Positions 7,182 through 14,861 of a DNA stretch of 43,868 bases are shown in pieces (the first letter of the stretch is position 1; the number at the start of each line of letters is the position of its first letter). The notes under the pieces are model-generated. The model saw only the letters and a list, made by a program, of their open reading frames with translations. It was not told where the DNA came from and did not search any database. The translations under genes and the position numbers were made by a program. The stretch lies in contig CBCXVT010000035.1 in NCBI GenBank assembly GCA_965178635.1, forward strand, positions 1 through 43,868, in the 5' to 3' direction. Source of the DNA: GCA-2733415 sp965178635. Lineage in GTDB: Bacteria > Bacteroidota > Bacteroidia > Flavobacteriales > Flavobacteriaceae.

Positions 7182-8198
7182 TTATCGCAAAACAGGTTTT
7201 ACAGTTTTAATAATCCTAGAAGCTATTTTGTAAGGATCTCCGTTAGAAGCAGGTCTTCTGTCTTCTAAATATCCTTTCCAACCACTATCAACAGTTAAAA
7301 TTGGAATACGGATAGAAGCACCTCTATCTGAAATACCATAACTGAAATCTGTTATAGATGCAGTTTCATGATCACCAGTTAAACGTTGATCATTATGTGC
7401 TCCGTAAATATCAATATGTTCTTTAGTCACTGGTCTGAAAGCTTCACATACTTGCATGTAAATGTCTTTAGAACCACATGTTCTTAAAGTTGTGTTAGAG
7501 AAATTAGCGTGCATTCCAGAACCATTCCAATCTCCTTTTACAGGTTTTGGATGGTATTCAATGTAATAACCATATTGTTCTGTTAAACGGTCTAATAAAT
7601 ATCTAGCAATCCAAATTTCATCACCAGCTTTACGAGCACCTTTTGCGAACAATTGAAATTCCCATTGTCCAGAAGCTACTTCTTGATTGATACCTTCAAA
7701 GTTTAAACCTGCAGCAATACATAAGTCAGCATGTTCTTCAACAAAGTCTCTACCGTGTGTATTTCGCCCACCAACAGAGCAGTAGTACATTCCTTGTGGA
7801 CCTGGATAACCACCAACAGGGAATCCTAATGGTAATTGAGTTTTGGTATCCATAATGAAGTATTCTTGTTCAAAACCGAACCAGAAATCATTATCTAAAT
7901 CATCAATAGTAGCACGTGCATTAGATTCATGTGCTGTACCATCAGCATTCATTACTTCAGTCATTACCAAATATCCATTCACTCTTGCAGGATCCGGATA
8001 GATAGCTACTGGCACTAAAACGCAGTCTGATGACCCACCAGAAGCTTGCTTTGTAGATGAACCGTCAAAAGACCAATTTTTTAGCTCTTCAATTGTACCT
8101 TGAAAATCGTCATGATCTTCAACTTTAGTCTTACTTCTTAAATTCTGAGTTGGTTTATAACCATCTAACCAAATGTACTCTAATTTAATTTTAGCCAT
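7182..8198 (-). CDS. glnII: Glutamine synthetase, type II
   Basis: This 338-aa enzyme makes glutamine from glutamate, ammonia and ATP in the cytoplasm. The length and motifs are those of the short eukaryote-like type II family rather than type I (~470 aa) or type III (~730 aa). Visible are the beta-grasp N-terminus with NWSFDGSST, the metal/glutamate site FGFEQEYF, NGSGMHAN (ATP/glutamate), and the C-terminal TGDHETASITDF and DRGASIRIP motifs. There is no C-terminal adenylylation-type tail. The gene is single, followed by a shared terminator and preceded by a ~425-nt gap shared with the curli promoter. Confidence 0.95.
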   Translation of the reverse strand: MAKIKLEYIWLDGYKPTQNLRSKTKVEDHDDFQGTIEELKNWSFDGSSTKQASGGSSDCVLVPVAIYPDPARVNGYLVMTEVMNADGTAHESNARATIDDLDNDFWFGFEQEYFIMDTKTQLPLGFPVGGYPGPQGMYYCSVGGRNTHGRDFVEEHADLCIAAGLNFEGINQEVASGQWEFQLFAKGARKAGDEIWIARYLLDRLTEQYGYYIEYHPKPVKGDWNGSGMHANFSNTTLRTCGSKDIYMQVCEAFRPVTKEHIDIYGAHNDQRLTGDHETASITDFSYGISDRGASIRIPILTVDSGWKGYLEDRRPASNGDPYKIASRIIKTVKPVLR

Positions 8199-8375
8199 AA
8201 TTAATAAAAATAGTTGTGTGTTGTTATGTAATAAATTAAAGCCGCAAAATATAGTTTTTTTTGTGATAGTGAACTAACAAAAATGAAGAGGTTTAAACGA
8301 TTTTTTATTTATGAGATTGGTAAACAACTGTTATAGTTTCATATGGTAAATTTTATGATGAGTACTATAAAATAC

Positions 8376-8430
8376 AAAAAAAAAAAAATAATCTAAAATT
8401 TTGAATATCAGATGCTTGTAATTATCTTTG
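8376..8430 (+). promoter_or_regulatory. Curli operon promoter with A13 tract
   Basis: TTTG (8400-8403), a 19-nt spacer and TATCTTTG (8423-8430) match the Bacteroidetes consensus TTTG-N19-21-TANNTTTG exactly. An uninterrupted run of 13 A (8376-8388) ends 11 nt upstream of the -33 box and may act as an UP-like, length-variable element. Transcription would start near 8437, leaving a ~190-nt leader before the csgA start. The rest of the 8199-8623 gap shows no gene. Confidence 0.75.
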
Positions 8431-8623
8431 AGTGTGTTTAAAATAATCTTTGTTTTAACACAAATTATGACTTAACCCGTCACTACACAATTTCATAATT
8501 ATACCTTTTCCCAAAGGGATTTTTACTTTTAATATAGAATTCCCCAAACGAGCTGTGAACAAATTGTTTCAGACAACATGTTCATTTTTAAGATGTATTT
8601 AATAACCAATAAATATTTTAATT

Positions 8624-9785
8624 ATGAAAAAAAGTAATTTTAACTTTAGTTTTTGCAGTATTTTCTGCATTCGCATTTGCACAGGCCTCTTCAAGTGATG
8701 GTGGTTGTGGACACGATAACGATGGCTTCCATTCATGTTTCGACATAGATAGGAGAACAGACAGTTGTAGCCCGTACATTAGAACTTCTCCAATTTTTTG
8801 TCCTTCAGATTTTTATGCGGCAATGTTTAGAGGAGCGAGTTATTCTCAAATTGAGCAAGAAGGAAGTAACAGTGTTGCTGATGTTACTCAAAAAGGATCT
8901 AACCTATCAGTAATTTTTCAAATGGGAACTCATGCTTTTACATCTTCAAAAAATTTAGCAAAAGTAGATCAGTCAGATTTACTCAATTACTCATTCATAA
9001 CACAGTATGGTAAGGGTAATATTGCTAATGTTAAGCAAAGTGGTGTGTTTAACGCTTCTGATATTAACCAAGTTGGTAAATATAATGATGCTGATGTGGA
9101 TCAAATGGATACACACAACAAGTCAGATGTTGACCAATTAGGGGATGATAACGGGGTAACTGTAACGCAACAAGATTGTTTTAATAAAGCAAAAGTGTTT
9201 CAATGTGGAGATGATAATAAAGCTGATGTTGCTCAAAGTGGTAACTATAACGTAGCTTGTGTGAAGCAAGTTGGAGATTGGAATAGATCAGATGTAATGC
9301 AAGCTGGAGAAGAAAACACTTCAAAAGCAGATTTAGATGGGCTGTCTAATGACACTGCTCAAACACAAATAGGTGACTTAAACAGGGCTTATGCAGATCA
9401 AGATGGTAAGTGGAATTCTTCAACTCAAATGCAGAGTGGATGGCGTAATTACGCTGAAGCTGACCAAAGAGGATTATCTCATAAATCAACACAAACACAA
9501 GATGGAGAACTTAATGAAGCCTTAGTTAGACAAAGTGGATTGGGGAATACAGCTGTACAGATTCAGAGTGGTGAAGCCAACCAAGCAATAAGTATACAGT
9601 TTGGTATTGGAGGATCAACTAAATCTGATCAATCTGGGTATAGTAATGGATCATTAATTATCCAAGGAGGATTGTTTAATTTAACTGATGTGATGCAAAC
9701 TGATGGACATCAAGCCAGTATTGTAACCCAAAATATGGGTTCTTTTGGTGGAGGTAATGAAGCATATGTTGTTCAGACTAAATAG
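8624..9785 (+). CDS. csgA: CsgA-like curli fibre subunit, start codon out of frame by one base
   Basis: The fibre frame reads VILTLVFAVFSAFAFAQA, a clear signal peptide, immediately after an ATG followed by seven A (8627-8633). With six A the ATG would join it as MKK-VILTL; with seven it is in the wrong frame and meets TGA at 8696-8698. The first in-frame ATG is 8823, after the signal peptide. The mature part has ~20 imperfect curlin half-repeats of the Q-x-G-x-x-N-x-A/S-x-V-x-Q type, which stack as a beta-solenoid amyloid. Unlike E. coli CsgA it is Asp-rich and has seven Cys, four of them before the repeats. It is first in the curli operon. The shift may be phase variation, mutation or sequencing error. 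Confidence 0.85.
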
Positions 9786-9805
9786 AGTTTTTACAGAATT
9801 TAAAG

Positions 9806-9836
9806 AAATCAAGCTCTTGAAAAAGAGCTTGATTTT
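9806..9836 (+). terminator. Hairpin between csgA and csgB
   Basis: The 13-nt arms 9806-9818 and 9823-9835 pair perfectly (AAATCAAGCTCTT / AAGAGCTTGATTT) with a GAAA tetraloop, followed by TTTTAT. It lies between the fibre gene and the csgB-like gene. It could end most transcripts after csgA, raising its output over downstream genes, or stabilise the csgA message. Confidence 0.75.
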
Positions 9837-9865
9837 ATAATCAAATGAGTGTTAAATTAAATCAA

Positions 9866-10348
9866 ATGAAAAATTATACCTACATACTTTTATGTTGTAT
9901 TATCGGGACATTTTCTTTTGCTCAAAATTACAAAAATGATAAAATATCAGTAGTTGAGGAAAAGTTACTGTTTATAGATTATACAGCCGCAAAAGTTAAA
10001 GACATACCTGATAATTTAGTTCGTATTAATCAACTAGGGAATTATAATATTTCTAAAGTAGCAATAAAAGCAAATGAAAGTACTGTTGAAGTGCAACAAA
10101 TTGGAAACGAAAACTCTGTTGATATTGATATTTCTGCTAATAAGGTTGAAGAAAAAATTATTCAAATAGGTGATAAAAATGTTTATCAAGACTATAATCA
10201 TTTAAACAAAAGATATCACGGTGTAGATGTTTATCAAAAAGGTGATAATCAAAGTATTTATTTGAATGGAAGTAATAGTATCAGTGAAAAAATAAAAATA
10301 AAACAAATCGGTAGTTATAAAACTATCCGTATAAATAGTTACAATTAG
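9866..10348 (+). CDS. csgB: CsgB-like minor curlin
   Basis: This is a ~160-aa exported protein. ATG at 9866 gives a good signal peptide (MKNYTYILLCCIIGTFSFA, cut before Q); an ATG at 9845 would add seven residues. The mature part has fewer, looser curlin repeats: VRINQLGNYNISKVAI, VEVQQIGNENSVDIDI, IIQIGDKNVY, VDVYQKGDNQSIYL, IKIKQIGSYKTIRI. They are more Lys-rich than in the preceding acidic subunit. By position, size and basic character it is the likely nucleator or minor subunit anchoring fibres. Complementary charge with CsgA is an inference from composition. Confidence 0.75.
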   Translation: MKNYTYILLCCIIGTFSFAQNYKNDKISVVEEKLLFIDYTAAKVKDIPDNLVRINQLGNYNISKVAIKANESTVEVQQIGNENSVDIDISANKVEEKIIQIGDKNVYQDYNHLNKRYHGVDVYQKGDNQSIYLNGSNSISEKIKIKQIGSYKTIRINSYN

Positions 10349-10418
10349 TAAATGCATATTGATTGTTACTTCTAATGTTTTTTTTGGTGTTAAAATAATA
10401 ATTGCTTACGTATAAAAT

Positions 10419-11156
10419 ATGTTGAAAAAGTTAATGTTTAGTGGTGTTTTGTTTTGTTTTATGACTAGTACTGCTCAATACTTGAACAGAGAGTCTAAAG
10501 CAATACTTGAAATAGTCAATAAAGAAAATGTATTTGAAATCACTGCTAAAGCAGAAAATAAATCTCAAATAAAACAAAGCTTGTCATATGAGTTAAAAAT
10601 TTTTAAAGAAAACTTAAAATCAGGTAATAAAAGTGATAATGCACAAGAAGGACGATTTGTAATTGATCCTTTAGATGTAAGAAAGCTAGCTTATACGGCA
10701 ATAAATATACAAAACAAAAACGATAGAATTATATTATTGTTGTTATTAAGGAATGTTGATGGAGACATTGTTGGACGTGAAAGAAAAGTAATAGCAAATA
10801 GTAAAGTAGTGCTAGAAAATAATAAAATCACCTTAAAGAAAAAACCTGATGATGGTGTTGAAATATTTGGAATGGTATTAGAAAAAACAAAAACAAAACC
10901 AGGAAGAGATTTTTATAATCTTTTTTATAGTCAGTTTTTAAGTCATAATTTTTCAGATAACAGATCTGTTTTAGTGGAAGAGGTATTTTCAAGAGGCAGA
11001 AACACAAAAATTGAAATAAAAATTGAAAACGTTAGAGTTTATGAATTTTTTGTACAACCCAAAACGGACTATTTAAAAGCAAATGCCAACATTGCGATTA
11101 AACAAGTCACTAATTTTTTTAGAAAGAAAAAGAACGATTATATAGTAAGGTACTAA
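10419..11156 (+). CDS. csgE: CsgE curli assembly factor with CsgH-like N-terminal domain
   Basis: This 245-aa periplasmic protein has a signal peptide (about 1-19, MTSTAQ). Residues about 28-123 form a beta-rich domain resembling CsgH/CsgC curli inhibitors: EITAKAENKS..LSYELKIFKENLKSGNKSDNAQEGRFVI, ending LLLRNVDGDIVGRERK. Residues about 147-235 match CsgE: DFYNLFYSQFLSHNF, then VLVEEVFSRGRNTKIEIKIENVRVYEFFVQPKTDYLKANANIAIKQV. E. coli CsgE is about half this length. CsgE caps the CsgG pore and delivers subunits. Linking it to an amyloid-inhibitor domain would couple holding CsgA soluble to secretion. The domain call for the N-terminus is by eye. Confidence 0.8.
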   Translation: MLKKLMFSGVLFCFMTSTAQYLNRESKAILEIVNKENVFEITAKAENKSQIKQSLSYELKIFKENLKSGNKSDNAQEGRFVIDPLDVRKLAYTAINIQNKNDRIILLLLLRNVDGDIVGRERKVIANSKVVLENNKITLKKKPDDGVEIFGMVLEKTKTKPGRDFYNLFYSQFLSHNFSDNRSVLVEEVFSRGRNTKIEIKIENVRVYEFFVQPKTDYLKANANIAIKQVTNFFRKKKNDYIVRY

Positions 11157-11338
11157 ATTTCTAATGTAGTTTATTATAAAAGCCCTCCCCGCAAATCTAC
11201 TTTTAATCATAACTAATGTAAAATAAAAACTCCTGTTTTACCTATACGACAGTTAGTTTTAAGATGTAAATGTTAGTGTGTTGCCATAGCGTAATACAGT
11301 GTTTATATATGAGTTTTAATATTTTAAAGTTTTAAGTT

Positions 11339-11740
11339 ATGAAAAAAATAAAGATTATATTTTTATGTTTTTTATTCGGCTTTCTTTGGGGTTTACAGGC
11401 CCAAGAATTTGTCTACAAGCCGGTAAATCCAGCGTTTGGTGGTGATTCCTTTAACTACCAATGGTTAATGAGTTCTGCAGATGCACAAAACTTCTATAGA
11501 GAAGAGGATACATCTGAACAAACAGAATTAGAAGAGTTCACAGAGGATTTGAACAGGCAGTTGCTTAATAAAATTAATAGAGCACTGTTAGATTCGCAGA
11601 TTGATACATCTGAAGGTTTGGAACCTGGTGTGTATAATTTTGGAAGCTTAAATGTTCAAGTTTATCAATCTACTGATGGATTAGTAGTTGATATTTTAGA
11701 TATAGGTACTGGAGAACAAACGCAAATTATTATTCCTTAA
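11339..11740 (+). CDS. csgF: CsgF curli assembly factor
   Basis: This 133-aa exported protein has a signal peptide (about 1-22, ending LQAQ). The mature N-terminus has the family's signature EFVYKPVNPAFGGDSFNYQWLMSSADAQN. The N-terminal FGGNP-type segment of CsgF is known to insert into the CsgG channel and form a second constriction; here the tail reads FGGDS. The C-terminal part (NVQVYQSTDGLVVDILDIGTGEQTQIIIP) is the usual beta-rich module that links the pore to the nucleator. It is preceded by a 182-nt gap with nested inverted repeats (11211-11258) and followed 5 nt later by csgG. Confidence 0.92.
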   Translation: MKKIKIIFLCFLFGFLWGLQAQEFVYKPVNPAFGGDSFNYQWLMSSADAQNFYREEDTSEQTELEEFTEDLNRQLLNKINRALLDSQIDTSEGLEPGVYNFGSLNVQVYQSTDGLVVDILDIGTGEQTQIIIP

Positions 11741-11745
11741 ACTTT

Positions 11746-13224
11746 ATGTGTAGAAAATTAAGCAAAGTAATCTTACTTGTTCTGGTTTTTTTGTGTGTTT
11801 CTTGCGGAACAGTATTTAACCAACCAGTAACAGTATCAAAAGCAGTATTGGGTGAGTCAACTCAAAATACAGATGCCTTAAAACAGTTGCCTCCTGCAAA
11901 AGAAAAAATTGTTGTAGGAGTATATAACTTTAGAGATCAGACTGGGCAATATAAAATGATTGAAAATGGAAGTAGTTTCAGTACGGCAATTACACAAGGA
12001 GCTACAACTATTTTATTAAAGGCTCTTGAAGATTCTAAATGGTTTAAGGCAATTGAACGAGAGAATTTGAATAATTTGTTAAATGAGCGAAATATTATTC
12101 GATCTACTCGACAAGAATACAGGAAAACTACAAATTCTGAAGTTCCAGAATTAGATCCTTTATTATATGCTGGAATTTTATTAGAAGGAGGTATAGTGTC
12201 TTATGATTCTAATATCATAACAGGTGGTTTTGGAGCACGATATTTTGGAGTAGGTGGTTCAACCAAATACAGACAAGATAGAATAACAATTTATTTGCGT
12301 GCAGTTTCAACATCAAGTGGAGAGGTTTTAAAGACAATTTATGTGTCTAAGACAATTCTTTTTCAAGCATTGGACGCAAGCTTTTTTAGGTATGTGAAGT
12401 TTAAAAGGTTGTTAGAGGTAGAAACTGGCATAACCAAAAAAGAACCTTTGCAGATGGCGGTAACTGAAGCTATAGAAAAAGCTGTAGAATCTCTTGTTAT
12501 TGAAGGACTAAAGGATCGTTTATGGCCAAGTTCTGCATCTGAATCAGAAGTTAATCAGGCAATTGCTGCTTATGAAGAAGATAAAGAAGAAGCTGATAAC
12601 AGACAAATTTACGATAGAGTACTTAAAGAAAAACGTTCAAAAAATGCATTTGAATTGAGTGGTGGAGGAACATATCTTGATGGTGATTATAAAAACCCGA
12701 AAGTTGAGTTAATGCCAGTTAATGTAGGGTATAAAAGATATCTTAATCCATATTTCAATTTAGGATTGAACTACGCTAAATTTAATCTTGCAACTAAAGA
12801 AAAACACAATTACAGGTCTACTTATGGGTTCATGTCATTTGATTTAAAAGCTGAATTTAACGTATTACCGTATGATGATTTTTCACCTTTTATTTATGCG
12901 GGAGGAGGGTTAAACGCTTCTAATTATTTTAAAGAAATGGACCCTAAAACTGAGTTTGGTATTGGGTTAGAATATTTAGTTTCTAAAAAAATGGGTTTAA
13001 AAATATATGGTGGTCACAATCAGGTTTATAGTGATATGTTAGATGGCATAGAGTCTGGTAAAAGAGATGATTATTATTGGAAGTTCGGAGTTGGAATCAA
13101 TTATTATTTGCAAAAATCTAAAAGAGCTTTAAATAAAGATGGTCGAGAAATGTCAAGAAAAGAACAGCGATTAAAGCGGAAACTTGAAAAAAAGATACAG
13201 AAAGAACACATAGAAATAAAGTAG
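11746..13224 (+). CDS. csgG: CsgG curli secretion pore with extra C-terminal barrel-like domain
   Basis: This is a 492-aa lipoprotein (lipobox CVSC, Cys20). Residues about 50-285 match CsgG throughout: KIVVGVYNFRDQTGQYK, FSTAITQGATTILLKAL, LNNLLNERNIIRSTRQ, GARYFGVGGSTKYRQD, SSGEVLKTIYVSKTIL. In the constriction loop Phe78 aligns with E. coli Phe56, but the Asn55 position is Ser77, the Tyr51 position is not Tyr, and the loop is one residue longer (alignment by eye). From about 301 to 465 a second domain of alternating aromatic beta-strands (FELSGGGTYLDGDYKN, LNPYFNLGLNYAKF, FSPFIYAGGGLN) looks like an OmpA/OprF-type 8-strand barrel. It is absent from the 277-aa E. coli protein. The tail is Lys/Arg-rich. 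Confidence 0.92.
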   Translation: MCRKLSKVILLVLVFLCVSCGTVFNQPVTVSKAVLGESTQNTDALKQLPPAKEKIVVGVYNFRDQTGQYKMIENGSSFSTAITQGATTILLKALEDSKWFKAIERENLNNLLNERNIIRSTRQEYRKTTNSEVPELDPLLYAGILLEGGIVSYDSNIITGGFGARYFGVGGSTKYRQDRITIYLRAVSTSSGEVLKTIYVSKTILFQALDASFFRYVKFKRLLEVETGITKKEPLQMAVTEAIEKAVESLVIEGLKDRLWPSSASESEVNQAIAAYEEDKEEADNRQIYDRVLKEKRSKNAFELSGGGTYLDGDYKNPKVELMPVNVGYKRYLNPYFNLGLNYAKFNLATKEKHNYRSTYGFMSFDLKAEFNVLPYDDFSPFIYAGGGLNASNYFKEMDPKTEFGIGLEYLVSKKMGLKIYGGHNQVYSDMLDGIESGKRDDYYWKFGVGINYYLQKSKRALNKDGREMSRKEQRLKRKLEKKIQKEHIEIK

Positions 13225-13243
13225 AACTTAATACAAATTAACA

Positions 13244-14740
13244 ATGAAAAAATATATAATTTATCTTTTTATAATACCGATGTTAACTCTACTTTGCGCA
13301 TGTAGTGAAGATACAATAGATAGTGATGGTTCAGGTAGTTTAAAAGGAACAGTAATAGAACAAGGCACTAACGAGCCAATTGAAAATGTCAAAGTGAAAA
13401 TTGTAGCAAGTAATACAGCAGTATTGACTGATGCAAATGGGGAGTTTTCTATATCAAATATCTCAGCTGGTGAACAGTCGGTTTCAGGAGAAAAAGATGG
13501 GTTTTTAGCTTCATTTGAGGCTATTACAATAGTTTCTGGAAGTGAAGTTAATGTGATTATAGAAATGGTGGTGTCTACATCAACTAATACTCCGCCTGAA
13601 CAACCAATGTTACTCACTCCAGATGATAATGCAATTGATTTACCTGTAGATGTTGAGTTAACTTGGGAATCTGTAGATCCTGAAGAAGATGTATTAACCT
13701 ATAAAGTAGAATTAAGAAACGACTTAAATACTGATGTTATTACTTATGAGAATATAACTGAACCAATATTAATGATTGAAAATTTAACTTACGGGGTAAA
13801 GTATTTTTGGCAAGTAAGTGCCAATGATGGTGTTAATCCAGAGGTTTGGAGTGAAACACGTCAGTTTGAAATTATTGGTGACCCTCAACACCGCTATCTT
13901 TTTTCAAGAAAAATTAATGGAAATGAAGTGATTTTTTCCGCAGGAATTGACGGTAATGATGTTGAAGAATTACAATTAAGCCCAATAGGAAGTAATAGTT
14001 GGAGACCACGTAAAAATAGGAATAATAATTTAATTGCATTCTTAAAAAGTGAAGGTGCAGAAACGCATTTATTCTCTATGCAACCGGATGGGTCAGATAT
14101 TCAGCAAATTACGAATGCAATTCCTGTTGCAGGTTTTAAACTTTATCAGATAGATTTTTGTTGGTCTGAAAATGGAGAGAAGTTACTATATACAAATTTT
14201 GATAAATTATATGTCATAAATAAAGATGGAAGTGGCTTAAACCTTATTTACCAAACTGTAGATGGAAGCTTTATCACAGAATGTGATTGGACTGTAGATG
14301 GGAGTATGATTGCATTAAAAACAAATAATTTGAGTGGTTATGAAGTATCTATTTTTACTATAGATATGTCCGGAACAGTTTTAACGACAATACTTTCTGG
14401 AGTAAATGGAGCAGCTGGTGGATTAAATTTTTCTGTTGATAATAATAAACTATTATACACACATGATGTGTCTGGTTTTGAAAGTTCAAATTACAGGCAG
14501 TTAGATACGCATATATTTATGTACGATTTTACTTTGATGACATCTGAAGATTTATCAGAAAGTAAGCCAATAGGTTTCTTGGATTTAGATCCAAGATTTT
14601 CACCAAATGAATCTCATGTCATTTATACTCATACATCTAATGATGGTGTTTCACAAAGTGTTATTGAAACTGTAGATGCAGTGAGTTCTAATAATAGAGA
14701 TGAGTTATTCATAAATGCTAAAATGCCAGATTGGGAATAG
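13244..14740 (+). CDS. Lipoprotein: carboxypeptidase-regulatory, FN3 and TolB-like propeller domains
   Basis: This is a 498-aa lipoprotein (lipobox LCAC). Domains by eye: a CarboxypepD_reg-like fold (about 33-110: GTVIEQGTNEPIENVKV...TDANGEFSISNISAGEQSV), an FN3-like domain (about 117-210: LTWESVDPEEDVLTYKVELRN, YFWQVSANDG) and a TolB/PD40-type beta-propeller (about 215-498, blades with FSMQPDGSDIQQIT and LYVINKDGSGLNLIY). It starts 20 nt after csgG and ends at the operon terminator, so it is probably part of the curli system. A role in fibre anchoring or quality control at the outer membrane is speculation. Confidence 0.8.
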   Translation: MKKYIIYLFIIPMLTLLCACSEDTIDSDGSGSLKGTVIEQGTNEPIENVKVKIVASNTAVLTDANGEFSISNISAGEQSVSGEKDGFLASFEAITIVSGSEVNVIIEMVVSTSTNTPPEQPMLLTPDDNAIDLPVDVELTWESVDPEEDVLTYKVELRNDLNTDVITYENITEPILMIENLTYGVKYFWQVSANDGVNPEVWSETRQFEIIGDPQHRYLFSRKINGNEVIFSAGIDGNDVEELQLSPIGSNSWRPRKNRNNNLIAFLKSEGAETHLFSMQPDGSDIQQITNAIPVAGFKLYQIDFCWSENGEKLLYTNFDKLYVINKDGSGLNLIYQTVDGSFITECDWTVDGSMIALKTNNLSGYEVSIFTIDMSGTVLTTILSGVNGAAGGLNFSVDNNKLLYTHDVSGFESSNYRQLDTHIFMYDFTLMTSEDLSESKPIGFLDLDPRFSPNESHVIYTHTSNDGVSQSVIETVDAVSSNNRDELFINAKMPDWE

Positions 14741-14760
14741 AATAGCTTTAAATAGTATTT

Positions 14761-14799
14761 AAAACCGACAAACTTAATATTTGTCGGTTTTTTTTTATA
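14761..14799 (+). terminator. Terminator of the curli operon
   Basis: The arms AAAACCGACAAA (14761-14772) and TTTGTCGGTTTT (14780-14791) pair perfectly, and T continues for several bases. It lies 20 nt after the propeller lipoprotein stop. Confidence 0.9.
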
Positions 14800-14800
14800 G

Positions 14801-14830
14801 TTGTAAAATGAGGATATATTATTACTTTTG
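14801..14830 (+). promoter_or_regulatory. Promoter of the SurA-like operon
   Basis: TTG (14801-14803), a 19-nt spacer and TACTTTTG (14823-14830) match the Bacteroidetes promoter consensus. It lies directly after the curli terminator and 31 nt before the parvulin gene. Confidence 0.7.
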
Positions 14831-14861
14831 TTAGCCATAAATACTAACAATCAAATTTATC

